Assembly (NCBI GenBank): GCA_001464815.1
Contig: LNDW01000015.1
Location: forward strand, 1 to 64,000
Direction: 5' to 3'
Length of the DNA stretch: 64,000 nucleotides
Source of the DNA: Betaproteobacteria bacterium Ga0077527
GTDB taxonomy: Bacteria > Pseudomonadota > Gammaproteobacteria > Burkholderiales > SG8-41
The position numbers and the translations under genes are program-made. The notes below the pieces were generated by a model, which saw nothing but the letters and a program-made list of their open reading frames with translations, had not been told where the DNA came from and ran no database searches. This document shows positions 16,638 to 25,107 of this stretch, piece by piece. Every line of letters begins with the position of its first letter. Position 1 is the stretch's first letter.

Positions 16638-17609
16638 TCAGTCACCTTCGAGTTTGGCATCGGCAACAACCTTGGTCCACTTCGCGATCTCGGTCCTGAC
16701 ATGGGCCATGAACTGCTCGGGCGTGGCCGTCTGTACGGTGACCCCCTGGTCTTCGAGACGCTGCTTCAACGGACCGGCGAGGATCTTGTTGCCATCCGCG
16801 TTTAGGCGGGCAAGGATCGCCTGCGGCACCTTGCTTTGGGTGCACAGTCCGTACCAGCCGGTGACGTCATAACCGGGCACGCCGGATTCGGCGAAGGTCG
16901 GCACATCCGGCAATTGCGAGCTGCGCACTGCTGAAGTCACCGCAAGAGCACGCACACGCCCGGACCTGATCGCCGCCAGCGGCGCCCCGGCGAGATTGCC
17001 GACGGAGGATTCGATGTGGCCGCTGATCGCGTCGCCCAGCGCCTGCGCAGCGCCCTTGTACGGCACATGCACGATATTGATCCTGCTCATCATTTTCCAC
17101 AGCTCAATCGACAGGTGCGGTGAAGCGCCGACGCCGGAGGAACCGAAGTTGAGCTTGCCCGGCGCCTTGCGCGCGTAGTCGATGTACTGCTGCAGGGTGC
17201 GCACCGGCATCGAGGGGTGCACCATGAATACATTGGGCACGCCGCCGATCATCACCGGAAACGCAAAATCGCCGATCGGGTCGTAACTGAGTTTTTTCGC
17301 GAAACGCGCCGGCGTGATCGCATGTGAGCCGATGTTGCACAGGACCATGGTGGTGCCGTCAGGCGGCGACTTCACCGTCACTTCGTTCGCGACGTTACCC
17401 GCAGCGCCGGGCCGGTTTTCCACCAGCACGGTGGTGCCCCACAGCTCACCAAGCGCCTGCGCCATCATCCGTGCCGTGGTGTCGACACCGCCACCGGGAG
17501 AAAAACCGACAAGAATGCGCGCCGGCTTGCCACCTGGAAAATTCTGCGCAAACAGCGCCGCCGGAACCAGCAGCGCCAGCAGGCCAGCCATACGAATCAT
17601 CGGGTGCAT
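16638..17609 (-). CDS. Bug/TctC-family periplasmic solute-binding receptor
   Basis: The start at 17609 is preceded by GAGGAG, and the protein begins with a Sec signal peptide (MHPMIRMAGLLALLVPA...FAQ). Family motifs are visible: ARILVGFSPGGGVDTTAR, VENRPGAAGN, INIVHVPYKGAAQAL and LPDVPTFAESG. These receptors bind carboxylates in the periplasm, classically for tripartite tricarboxylate transporters, but no TctA or TctB genes are nearby. It is the third and most promoter-distal of three receptor genes in this operon. Confidence 0.92.
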   Translation of the reverse strand: MHPMIRMAGLLALLVPAALFAQNFPGGKPARILVGFSPGGGVDTTARMMAQALGELWGTTVLVENRPGAAGNVANEVTVKSPPDGTTMVLCNIGSHAITPARFAKKLSYDPIGDFAFPVMIGGVPNVFMVHPSMPVRTLQQYIDYARKAPGKLNFGSSGVGASPHLSIELWKMMSRINIVHVPYKGAAQALGDAISGHIESSVGNLAGAPLAAIRSGRVRALAVTSAVRSSQLPDVPTFAESGVPGYDVTGWYGLCTQSKVPQAILARLNADGNKILAGPLKQRLEDQGVTVQTATPEQFMAHVRTEIAKWTKVVADAKLEGD

Positions 17610-17676
17610 GGACTTACTCCTCGCTCGTTGGATTTGTGCATTTATTTGCTGCCGCTGTTGTTGTCGGTGCATGCGG

Positions 17677-18642
17677 TCAGTCAATCCTCGCGCCGGCACG
17701 GCGTATGACCTCCGCCCATTTCACCGAATCGCTGCGCACCAGCGCCCAAAACGCCTCGGGGGTGCCGACCAGCGGCTCGGAACCCAGCGCGAATATTTTT
17801 TCACTGGCCGAAGGTGACATCACCGCGAGATTGAGCTTTTTGTTGAGCACCGCGACTGCCGCGCGTGAAATGCCCGCGGGGGCGACCACGCCATGCCAGG
17901 TGGTGGCCTCGTAACCGGCGACCCCGGATTCGATCAGCGTCGGCACCTCGGGGAAAACCGGCGAACGTTTGGCGCCGGTGACGGCCAGCCCGCGCACACG
18001 GCCGGCCTTGACGTGGCCGCTCGCCGAGTTGAGACCTTCCATCATCAGTTGCACCTGCCCCGCCATCAGATCGGTAATCGCCGCCGGACCACCCTTGTAC
18101 GGGACATGGGTGACCTGGATGCCGGTCATCGTCTTCAGCAGCTCAAAGCCGATGTGGCCAGGTGAGCCGTTGCTCGAAGAGGCGTTGAACAATTTGCCGG
18201 GATTCTGTTTGGCGAAGTCGATCACCTCACGCACTGTCTTGAACGGCGTCTTCGGACCGGCGAGCAGCATCATATGGCCGGTGATGGTCTGCCCCACCGG
18301 CGCCAGCTCGCGCAGCGCGTCGATCGGCGGCTTGGCCACCAGGTGGGGGCCGATCGCCAGTGAGCCGATCGGCGCGTAACCGATGGTGTAACCGTCGGCG
18401 GGCGCACGCGCGGTAAGTTCCATACCGAGTTGCAGCGCACCGCCCGGCCGGTTATCGACGATCACGTTCTGGCCAAGTTCGCGCGCCAGCTCGATGGCGA
18501 CAATGCGCGCGACATTGTCGGTGGAAGCACCCACGGCCTGCGGCACGATCATCCGCAGCGGCCGCTCGGGGTAGGCGGCGAACCCCGCGCAGGCGACCGG
18601 CATCAGGGTTGTTGCAAGCACACGTCGAATCACGGATTTCAT
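17677..18642 (-). CDS. Bug/TctC-family periplasmic solute-binding receptor
   Basis: The start at 18642 begins with a signal peptide (MKSVIRRVLATTLMPVACAGFA). Receptor motifs are RPLRMIVPQAVGASTDNVAR, VDNRPGGALQLG, VTHVPYKGGPAAITDL and FPEVPTLIESG. Upstream extension to 18699 would overlap the previous gene and destroy the signal. It is the middle of three adjacent paralogs that differ clearly in sequence, so they probably have different ligands rather than being recent copies. Confidence 0.92.
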   Translation of the reverse strand: MKSVIRRVLATTLMPVACAGFAAYPERPLRMIVPQAVGASTDNVARIVAIELARELGQNVIVDNRPGGALQLGMELTARAPADGYTIGYAPIGSLAIGPHLVAKPPIDALRELAPVGQTITGHMMLLAGPKTPFKTVREVIDFAKQNPGKLFNASSSNGSPGHIGFELLKTMTGIQVTHVPYKGGPAAITDLMAGQVQLMMEGLNSASGHVKAGRVRGLAVTGAKRSPVFPEVPTLIESGVAGYEATTWHGVVAPAGISRAAVAVLNKKLNLAVMSPSASEKIFALGSEPLVGTPEAFWALVRSDSVKWAEVIRRAGARID

Positions 18643-18653
18643 GTAGGGCTCTT

Positions 18654-19649
18654 TCAGTTCGCCGCAGTGATGCCGGCCGCCTTCACAGTCTTGGTCCACT
18701 TTTCGAGCTCGCTACGGATGAATTGCCGCGCTTCGTCGGGACTGTTCGCCACCGGCACCGAGCCCAGCCGCGCCAGGCGCTCGCGGATGTCGGGCAGGCC
18801 GATCACGCGCACCGCCTCCCGGTTCAGCGTGTTCACCACCGGTGCCGGGATTTTTGCCGGCCCCATCAGCACACCCCAGGATGTCGATTCATAACCAGCC
18901 ACCGTGTCGGCAATCGGCGGCACCTCGGGCAACTCGTTGGAGCGCGCTTTCGAAGTCACACCCAACGCGCGCAGCCGTCCGCCCTTGATGTGCGGCAGCG
19001 TCGCGATCACGGTATCGAACATGATGTTGACGCGGCCGGCGATCAGGTCCGGATGCGCGGCGGTGCTGCCCTTGTACGGCACATGGGTGATCTTCAGCCC
19101 GGTCATCAGCTTGAACAGCTCGGCGCTCATGTGCGGCGAACTGCCGGTGCCGCTGGAGGCGAAGGTCAGGCCGTCGGGCTTGGCGCGCGCCATGTCCATC
19201 ACCTCCTTCACCGTCTTCGCGGCAAAGCCGCTGCCGGTGACCAGCACCAGCGGATTGGAGGCGGTGATGGTGATGAAGGAAAAATCCTTCGCCGAATCGT
19301 AGGGCAGCTTGTGGATCGCCGGGTTGATGGCGAAGCTCAGCGCGACCAGCCCCAGCGTATGGCCGTCGGGCGCGGCCTTGGCGACGAGGTCGGTGCCGAT
19401 GATGCCGGTGGCGCCGGTGCGGTTGTCGACCACGACGTTGACATTCCAGGTCTGCGCGAACTTGTCAGCGAGCATGCGCGCGGTGACATCCGAAGCGCCA
19501 CCCGGCGGGAAGGGCACGATGATGCGGATCGGGCGCTCGGGATAGGCCGCGGCAACCGGCAACACACCGCCGATGAAACCCAGGGCGCCCAGCAGCAGCG
19601 CCATCTGCAGGCGCGCGGTGACCGCGGCCTTGCTGTTGTTGTGTGGCAT
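18654..19649 (-). CDS. Bug/TctC-family periplasmic solute-binding receptor (first gene of operon)
   Basis: The start at 19649, preceded by a GGAGGAGAT stretch, gives a protein with a signal peptide. Its motifs are RPIRIIVPFPPGGASDVTAR, VDNRTGATGIIG, ITHVPYKGSTAAHPDL and LPEVPPIADTV. It is the promoter-proximal gene of the seven-gene leftward operon (three receptors, TPP alpha and beta, DinB, CBS) and is divergent from the hydrolase at 19906. Confidence 0.92.
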   Translation of the reverse strand: MPHNNSKAAVTARLQMALLLGALGFIGGVLPVAAAYPERPIRIIVPFPPGGASDVTARMLADKFAQTWNVNVVVDNRTGATGIIGTDLVAKAAPDGHTLGLVALSFAINPAIHKLPYDSAKDFSFITITASNPLVLVTGSGFAAKTVKEVMDMARAKPDGLTFASSGTGSSPHMSAELFKLMTGLKITHVPYKGSTAAHPDLIAGRVNIMFDTVIATLPHIKGGRLRALGVTSKARSNELPEVPPIADTVAGYESTSWGVLMGPAKIPAPVVNTLNREAVRVIGLPDIRERLARLGSVPVANSPDEARQFIRSELEKWTKTVKAAGITAAN

Positions 19650-19775
19650 GTCATCTCCTCCAGATGAGCGGCCATTGTCGCCGAAGCACGGCATCGCGCA
19701 AACCGCCGAGTGATAAACACACTGTTAAAGGCGCGGTCAGCGACCCCTCCCCGGGATGCAAAAATTAATGTTTAT

Positions 19776-19788
19776 TAACAATAACTTG
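19776..19788 (+). promoter_or_regulatory. IHF-like site in divergent promoter region
   Basis: TAACAATAACTTG differs from the IHF consensus at one core base and sits in an AT-rich patch inside the 256-base gap between two divergent operons. The rest of this gap holds no gene that I can see. Confidence 0.3.
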
Positions 19789-19905
19789 CAAATAAACAGC
19801 AATAGCAGCCATCGCCGGACTGTGGCGTAGCGCCCAATTTGGCCTTGCTCCAGAATAGCGACCGCACCACGCACAAGACCACCATCTTCGTTCCGGAGGA
19901 GCTTC

Positions 19906-21345
19906 ATGCCAGCCGCTTCAAACCCCGCGTCCAGCAAAACCGCCATCCTCGCCGCACTGCCGATGCGCAGCGACGAGAACCCCTTTGCCGTCACCATCGG
20001 CGGCTTCTACCGCCGCTGGTTCAACCTGATCGACGACATGCAGTTGCTGATCGACACCGTCGCCAAAATCAAGAGCACCGAAGACGAAGACTGGGTGCCG
20101 GTGTGGAGTGCGGTCGGCGCCGAATACGAGAAAAAGGGCGACGCCCTGCTCGCTGCAAAAGACCGTAACGCCGCACGCCAGGCCTATATCCAGGCCAAGT
20201 CCTACTACAGCCTGGCCCGTTTCCCCGCGCCGTACTGGTCGGGTTCCTCGATCTGCCCGCCCGACATGAGTCCGCTCAAGGCGCAGTCGTATGAAGATTA
20301 TCTGCGCTGCTACGGCAAATCGGCAGCCCTGCTCGACAACCCGCCGCAGCCGCTGGTGGTCAACAAGAACGGCATGACCGCCACCGGCTACCTGCGCCTG
20401 CCGCCAGGCGCCTCGAAGTCGAACAAGGTACCGGCGGTGCTGGTGATGTGCGGCGCCGACATGTACAAGGAAGACCGCGAGAAATACGCAGAAGGCGCGC
20501 TGGCGCAGGGCATGGCCGCGCTGGTGGTGGATGCGCCGGGCACCGGGCAGACCTCGTTCCCGCACGCGCCGGAATCCATCGTCGCCTGGCAGGCCGCGCT
20601 CGACGAACTGCAGAAGCGCCCCGAGATCGACGGCAACCGCATCGGCGCCTTTGGCGTGAGCCGCGGCGGCCTGTGGGTGATCCGCCTCGCCGCGCACGAT
20701 GCACGCATCAAGGGCGTGATTTCCTGCGCGCCCGGTGGTGTCGGCTACTGGGGCGGCGACGAGGAGCGCGCCGAGTGGCGCGCCGCCGCCTACGAGCGCG
20801 CCAAGACCAACTGGTTCGGCCCGCGCGGCACCCGCCCGCCGCTGAAGCAAATCACCGAGGAAGAACAGCGCAAGGAATTCCTGCGCTGGTCGCTGAAAGA
20901 CCAGGGCCTGCTCGACAAGCTGACCATGCCGATGTACCTGGTCAACGGCAAGATCGATCACCTGACCCCCATCGGCAACCTCTATCTGCTGCTCGAGTCC
21001 GGTCCTGCCGACGGCCGTGTTGCCCGCGTCTACCCCGACGACGGTCACATCGCCGCCCGCAACGAGCGCGAATGGGGGCCTGCGGCCTGGGCCTGGCTGC
21101 GCGGCGTGTTGACCAAGGGCATGGCCCCGGCAACAAAACGCGTGATCAAGGTCGACACCGGCCGCAAACCCGCGAAAAAACAGGTGATCACCGTCAAAAC
21201 CGGGGTTGGCGCCACAAAAAAGAAAGTCGCCCCTGGCAAGCCGGCCGCAAAAAAGCGCGTGATGCGCCTGGTCACGCTGAAAACCAGCGCATCCCGAACC
21301 ACGGCAGCGACAAAGAAAAAAGCGCCGGTGAAAAAGAAGAAATAA
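19906..21345 (+). CDS. Alpha/beta hydrolase with lysine-rich C-terminal tail
   Basis: The 479-residue protein has a helical N-terminal region and an alpha/beta-hydrolase core (about 140-400) with nucleophile elbow GVSRGG (Ser252), a later KIDHLTP acid region and a DDGHIA His. The layout resembles FrsA/2,6-dihydroxypseudooxynicotine hydrolase-type C-C hydrolases. From about residue 403 comes a 75-residue tail rich in Lys, Ala and Thr with repeated units of the type KxVIxVxTG followed by Lys clusters, like histone-H1-like bacterial tails. A GGAGG sequence precedes the start. The tail is unusual for an enzyme; a polyanion-binding or localisation role is only a guess. Confidence 0.85.
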   Translation: MPAASNPASSKTAILAALPMRSDENPFAVTIGGFYRRWFNLIDDMQLLIDTVAKIKSTEDEDWVPVWSAVGAEYEKKGDALLAAKDRNAARQAYIQAKSYYSLARFPAPYWSGSSICPPDMSPLKAQSYEDYLRCYGKSAALLDNPPQPLVVNKNGMTATGYLRLPPGASKSNKVPAVLVMCGADMYKEDREKYAEGALAQGMAALVVDAPGTGQTSFPHAPESIVAWQAALDELQKRPEIDGNRIGAFGVSRGGLWVIRLAAHDARIKGVISCAPGGVGYWGGDEERAEWRAAAYERAKTNWFGPRGTRPPLKQITEEEQRKEFLRWSLKDQGLLDKLTMPMYLVNGKIDHLTPIGNLYLLLESGPADGRVARVYPDDGHIAARNEREWGPAAWAWLRGVLTKGMAPATKRVIKVDTGRKPAKKQVITVKTGVGATKKKVAPGKPAAKKRVMRLVTLKTSASRTTAATKKKAPVKKKK

Positions 21346-21362
21346 CCACCTCGAGCAGCATC

Positions 21363-21400
21363 AACAACAACGGCGCATCACCTGATGCGCCGTTGTTGTT
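21363..21400. terminator. Strong hairpin between convergent genes
   Basis: AACAACAACGGCGCATCA at 21363-21380 is perfectly complementary to the 18 bases at 21383-21400, with a two-base loop. It lies between the stop of the hydrolase and the stop of the convergent small exported-protein gene, where a bidirectional terminator is expected. It lacks a long T-run. Confidence 0.7.
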
Positions 21401-21423
21401 GGGCTGCCGCAGCCACTCCGCCG

Positions 21424-21762
21424 CTACTGCCGCGTCACGATATTCATGATCTGCCCCCAGCAATCGCACTCACTGGCGCCACGCGCGCGGTTATCGCGCA
21501 CCATTTTCTCGGTGCGCTCCGTCACCTCGCGCCAGCGCTGACGGTCGGACTCGCGTTCGACCGGCGTCGAGCGCATCGTCTGCAGCATCGAGTTGACCAT
21601 CTCGCGGCATTGCGCTTCGGTTGGGATTTTGTGCTGGGCTGAGGCTGGCGCGGCAGCCAATGCAAAAACCACAAACAACCGTAGGGCGGATAAGGCGCCC
21701 CCCAAGAGGACTTGCTTCGCAGCGCGTAGCGCCGCCATCCGCCGAATGAAAAACTCAATCAT
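21424..21762 (-). CDS. Small exported protein of unknown function
   Basis: From the ATG at 21762 the protein has 112 residues. A signal peptide has two arginines early, a hydrophobic core (ALRLFVVFALAAAPASA) and likely cleavage before QHKIP. A small mature domain contains two Cys (ECDCWG). The start ATG overlaps the stop of the upstream transposase gene (ATGATTGA). A Met at 21738 is an alternative. Much of the signal-peptide coding sequence lies inside a REP element (21679-21744). I do not recognise the mature domain. Confidence 0.6.
   Translation of the reverse strand: MIEFFIRRMAALRAAKQVLLGGALSALRLFVVFALAAAPASAQHKIPTEAQCREMVNSMLQTMRSTPVERESDRQRWREVTERTEKMVRDNRARGASECDCWGQIMNIVTRQ
21679..21744 (-). 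repeat. REP-like element, left copy
   Basis: It begins CCGTAGGGCGGATAAG and ends GCCATCCGCCG on the plus strand. The same two blocks occur inverted at 22367-22405 on the other side of the transposase gene. This is the arrangement expected for REP sequences mobilised by a RAYT. Confidence 0.75.
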
Positions 21763-22294
21763 TCCCCCGCTCACCAAACACCCCCTCAGCCTCATCAACA
21801 CCGCCCCAATCCAAAGAATAAACCCCCGCCCGCACCAAGCGATGAAACGACGAATACGGCCAATCAACCACCCGCTCCACCCAGCCATGCTTCACCGGAT
21901 TGAAATGAATGTAATCCATATGTGTTGCGTAATCACGTTCATCACGGATCGTATGCTCCCAGAAACGCCGCTGCCAGATGCCGCGCTCATGCCTGGCAAG
22001 ACGCACTTCGGACAATGATTCCTCCCGCGGCACCGCTTTGGCAAAAGCAGTCTTGATCGCCTTCCATCGCCGCGAATAATCGGCATCACCCGGCGGCAAG
22101 GTCCAAAGACAATGCAGGTGCTCCGGCAACACCACCCAGGCATCGATGTGAAACGGTTGTTTGTCCCGCACGTTTCGCACGGCCGCGCGCAACGCTTCGA
22201 CATGCTCAACCAGCAAGCGACGCCGGCGATCGAGCAGGTTGACGGTAAAAAAGTAGGTGCCGCCGGGAATGCGGTTACGGCGATAGTCCGGCAT
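21755..22294 (-). CDS. REP-associated tyrosine transposase (RAYT, TnpA_REP)
   Basis: The 179-residue Y1-type HUH transposase has an N-terminal motif RIPGGTYFFTVNLLDR and the HUH-like motif EHLHCLW. The core is WQRRFWEHTIRDERDYATHMDYIHFNPVKHG, written here as segments: WQRRFWEHTI, then the catalytic-Tyr region DYATHMDYIHFNP. Such single-copy proteins act on REP palindromes. The gene is flanked by an inverted pair of REP-like elements. Its TGA overlaps the start of the next gene. Confidence 0.92.
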   Translation of the reverse strand: MPDYRRNRIPGGTYFFTVNLLDRRRRLLVEHVEALRAAVRNVRDKQPFHIDAWVVLPEHLHCLWTLPPGDADYSRRWKAIKTAFAKAVPREESLSEVRLARHERGIWQRRFWEHTIRDERDYATHMDYIHFNPVKHGWVERVVDWPYSSFHRLVRAGVYSLDWGGVDEAEGVFGERGND

Positions 22295-22366
22295 GGGATG
22301 GACCGATTACGGGTTTGGTTATTCCCGTAACGCGATACCGGAGCAGAAGGATGACGCGGTGGCATG

Positions 22367-22405
22367 CGGCGGATGGCGCCGCGTTGCGGCTTATCCGCCC
22401 TACGG
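22367..22405 (+). repeat. REP-like element, right copy
   Basis: CGGCGGATGGC at 22367 and CTTATCCGCCCTACGG ending at 22405 form an imperfect palindrome (CGGATGGC...TTATCCG). They are the inverse of the left element. Nearby, TTACGGG (22307-22313) and CCCGTAA (22324-22330) form a further small hairpin just upstream of the transposase start. Confidence 0.75.
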
Positions 22406-22424
22406 CTTGGCGATCAATCAACTT

Positions 22425-22886
22425 CTATGGAGTGACAGGCGGAAGTCCCAAAGCCTTCTGAACACCTTTCCCCCCAAATTCGTCGATCCGCCTCCATAAA
22501 AGTGTTGCAGCGTCGTCACCGATGCTCTGGAGTGCCCGCTTGATATTCTTGAAGTCCTCAACACTCCAAGCATGGGCTTCTGCTCGGGCGATAAGCGCAT
22601 CAATGTGTGAGCGCCACGGATCACCCGAGAATGAACGCGGATTAATCTTGCCCCCGTACGTTTCGCGAACTCGATGCATGGCAAGAAACGGGGTCTTCGC
22701 GTAAAAGCAAGCCGCGTCAATTCTCGACGTGACTTGACCAATATGGCGGCCATCGTTTGTCGGATTCCGGCCCAAGACTGCCGCAGCGTCGGAATAGGTC
22801 ATGTGATAGCTGGGATCTTGAAGGATGTTCTTTTCAAGGCTCTCGACAAGCTTGAGAGCATCAGCGTGCTGAATATTTGCAGCCAC
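22425..22886 (-). CDS. Hypothetical protein
   Basis: I chose the GTG at 22886 because AGAGAGG lies five bases upstream; a TTG at 22913 is an alternative. The 153-residue protein has no signal peptide or membrane segment. A region near YSDAAAVLGRNPTNDGRHIGQ resembles a small DNA-binding-like module found beside nuclease or methyltransferase-like domains, but I cannot name a family. Base composition is less GC-rich than flanking genes and it lies next to the REP/RAYT element, so it may be accessory. Confidence 0.65.
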   Translation of the reverse strand: MAANIQHADALKLVESLEKNILQDPSYHMTYSDAAAVLGRNPTNDGRHIGQVTSRIDAACFYAKTPFLAMHRVRETYGGKINPRSFSGDPWRSHIDALIARAEAHAWSVEDFKNIKRALQSIGDDAATLLWRRIDEFGGKGVQKALGLPPVTP

Positions 22887-22952
22887 TCGAACCTCTCTTC
22901 CTAATGAGGACAAATGTTATCGCGATACCAATCAGCATCACCCTAGTTTTAA

Positions 22953-23735
22953 TTATTTTTCTGAATCTACCCCACACAATCCCGGCAACACCTCCCCGAT
23001 CGGCAGCCGCACCACCGCATCCGCGACATCATCAAACTGCGTCGGCTGGGCGTTGATGATCACCACGCGCGCACCGGCATCCAGTGCAATCGGCACGGCG
23101 CCGGCAACCGGGTAGACCTGCAGCGTGGTGCCGATGGCGATGAGCAGCTCGCCTTCACGCGCGGCACGCATCGCGCGGTCGATGACTTCGGGTATCAGTT
23201 GCTGGCCGAAGGAGATGGTGTCGCTTTTCAGCAGGCCACCGCAGGCGAGACACTCCGGGTCTTCCTCGCCGGCGCGCACCCGATCCAGCGTGTGCTGCAT
23301 CGGGCCGCGCCAGCCGCAGCCGAGGCACATCACCGTGTGCAGCGTGCCGTGTACTTCGATCACCTTGTCCGCGGATACACCCGCACGCTGGTGCAGGCCG
23401 TCGATGTTCTGGGTGATCAGCGCGTGCAATTTGCCGCTTTGCTCCAGTGCGGCAAGCGCGTGATGGCCGGCGTTGGGCGCGGCGGTCCACGCCGGATGGG
23501 CAAGGCGCGACTGCCAGGACAATCGGCGCACTTCGGGGTCTGCCGTGTAATAACGGATGTCGGACATTTTTTCCGCCTTGGGATTGAGCGTCCACACGCC
23601 CTGCGGTCCGCGGAAATCCGGAATGCCGGAATCGGTGGAAATGCCGGCGCCGGTGAGCACCGTGACACGCTGCGCGGCGTCGATCCACGATCTGATCGTT
23701 GCAAGTTCAAGATGGTCATTCATGACTGCAATCAT
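22953..23735 (-). CDS. NAD-dependent protein deacylase of the Sir2 family
   Basis: The 260-residue protein shows the sirtuin motifs: NAD pocket GAGISTDSGIPDFRG, the TQNIDGLH motif, the catalytic His in VIEVHGTLH, and two Cys pairs for zinc (CLGC and CLAC). A C-terminal IAIGTTLQVYPVAGAV region follows. It removes acyl groups from lysines, consuming NAD. The ATG at 23735 has AGG upstream; an ATG at 23723 is also possible. It is divergent from an MFS gene. Confidence 0.93.
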   Translation of the reverse strand: MIAVMNDHLELATIRSWIDAAQRVTVLTGAGISTDSGIPDFRGPQGVWTLNPKAEKMSDIRYYTADPEVRRLSWQSRLAHPAWTAAPNAGHHALAALEQSGKLHALITQNIDGLHQRAGVSADKVIEVHGTLHTVMCLGCGWRGPMQHTLDRVRAGEEDPECLACGGLLKSDTISFGQQLIPEVIDRAMRAAREGELLIAIGTTLQVYPVAGAVPIALDAGARVVIINAQPTQFDDVADAVVRLPIGEVLPGLCGVDSEK

Positions 23736-23834
23736 GCATCGCCTGCCCTCTGCTGGCCAGTGCGGACCAAGGCATCCGCAATATGGGCATCCGCGGCGGG
23801 AACCGGGGGTGCCCTCTTATAATGCGTTCATCCC

Positions 23835-25007
23835 ATGCCGCTGCTCCTGATCATCGCCCTCACCAGCATCACCTTCATCACGATGAAGGGCAGCCGTGTG
23901 CTGATGACGCTGTATGCGGTGGACCTCGGCGCCGGGCCTTTTGAAACCGGCATCCTGTTTGCGCTGTACGGGCTGTTTCCCTTTCTGCTGGCGATTGCCG
24001 CCGGGCGGCTGGCCGACCGCTTCGACAACCGCCTGCTGATGTACTGGGGGCTGGGCAGTTACACGCTGAGCCTGGCGCTGCCTTTTGTGTTTCCATCAAT
24101 GACGACGCTGTTCATCGTCGCGCCGCTGTGGGGATTCACCAGCATGTTGTGGGTGGTGGCGACGCAGAATCTGGTCGGCATGCTGTCCACCGCCGACAAC
24201 CGCACCCGCCACTACAGCTATTACAGCCTCGGTGAATCGACTGGAGCCGTGATCGGCCCGGTGCTGGTTGGCGTATCCATCGACACACTGAGCCATGTGC
24301 CCTCATTTCTGGTGATGGCAGTGATTCCGCTGCTGACGCTGACCGTGGTGGTGATCAAGCGCGACACGATTCCGCAGCCCGTCCCAGCCACACCCGTCGC
24401 CGGTGCACAGCCCCCGCGCAACATGGGCGACCTGCTGGCGCGGCCGGCAATGCGCAACGCGCTGCTGTCGAACGCGGCCGTGATGACCGGGCTCGATCTG
24501 TTCAACCTCTACATGCCGATCTACGGCCACAGCCTCGATTTTTCCGCGACCACCATCGGCCTGATCATGGGTGCATTCGGCGCGGCGGCCTTTGTCACGC
24601 GGCTGTTTATTCCGTGGGTCACCAAACGTTACGGCGAACGCGCGATGCTCGCCGCGGCTTTCATGCTCTCGGCGGCGGCGTTCTGCGTGTTTCCGCTGAC
24701 CACCAGCGCGCTGTTGCTGGCCCTCGCCGCCTTTGTGCTCGGTCTTGGCCTGGGCTGCGGCCAGCCGCTGTCGATGATCCTCGCCTTCAACGCGGCACCG
24801 CCGGGACGTTCGGCAGAAGGCATTTCGATGCGGCTCGCGGTCAGTTACGGCGCGCATGTCGTGGTGCCGCCGGTGTTCGGCGTGGTTGGCGCGGCCGTGG
24901 GTGGCGTCGCAGCGATTTTCTGGAGCTGCGCGCTGATCATGGGTGGCGGCTCGTGGATCAACCGCGCCAGCGCACGCAGCGCCGATGCTGATAAAAATAA
25001 TCAATAA
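23835..25007 (+). CDS. MFS transporter
   Basis: The 390-residue protein has about twelve membrane segments and the loop motif AAGRLADRFDNR between segments 2 and 3, typical of the major facilitator superfamily. It has no characteristic sequence that shows the substrate. It is separated from the following SDR gene by 100 bases containing an AT-rich motif and a perfect hairpin, so the two may not be cotranscribed. Confidence 0.85.
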   Translation: MPLLLIIALTSITFITMKGSRVLMTLYAVDLGAGPFETGILFALYGLFPFLLAIAAGRLADRFDNRLLMYWGLGSYTLSLALPFVFPSMTTLFIVAPLWGFTSMLWVVATQNLVGMLSTADNRTRHYSYYSLGESTGAVIGPVLVGVSIDTLSHVPSFLVMAVIPLLTLTVVVIKRDTIPQPVPATPVAGAQPPRNMGDLLARPAMRNALLSNAAVMTGLDLFNLYMPIYGHSLDFSATTIGLIMGAFGAAAFVTRLFIPWVTKRYGERAMLAAAFMLSAAAFCVFPLTTSALLLALAAFVLGLGLGCGQPLSMILAFNAAPPGRSAEGISMRLAVSYGAHVVVPPVFGVVGAAVGGVAAIFWSCALIMGGGSWINRASARSADADKNNQ

Positions 25008-25020
25008 AAACAATTACTTA
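25008..25020 (+). promoter_or_regulatory. IHF-like site
   Basis: AAACAATTACTTA, one mismatch from the IHF consensus, lies directly after the MFS stop in an AT-rich stretch before the SDR gene. A nearly identical inverted copy is at 28309-28321. Confidence 0.3.
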
Positions 25021-25061
25021 TAACGATAAAAATACCCGATTTTTATCACCCCTCACCCCAA

Positions 25062-25087
25062 CCCTCTCCCCGCTCGCGGGGAGAGGG
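25062..25087. repeat. Perfect 12-bp hairpin, probable dispersed intergenic repeat
   Basis: CCCTCTCCCCGC (25062-25073) and GCGGGGAGAGGG (25076-25087) are perfectly complementary with a two-base loop. The sequence CCTCACCCCAACCCTCTCC around it is of a type often seen in GC-rich proteobacterial intergenic repeats. It could also act as a terminator for the upstream MFS gene. Confidence 0.6.
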
Positions 25088-25107
25088 AGTTATAAAAGAG
25101 GATATTC

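Noticed and set aside
25040-25090. Perfect hairpin before the SDR gene considered as CRISPR or riboswitch
   Set aside because: It is a single palindrome without repeated spacers or a conserved core; a dispersed repeat or terminator explains it.
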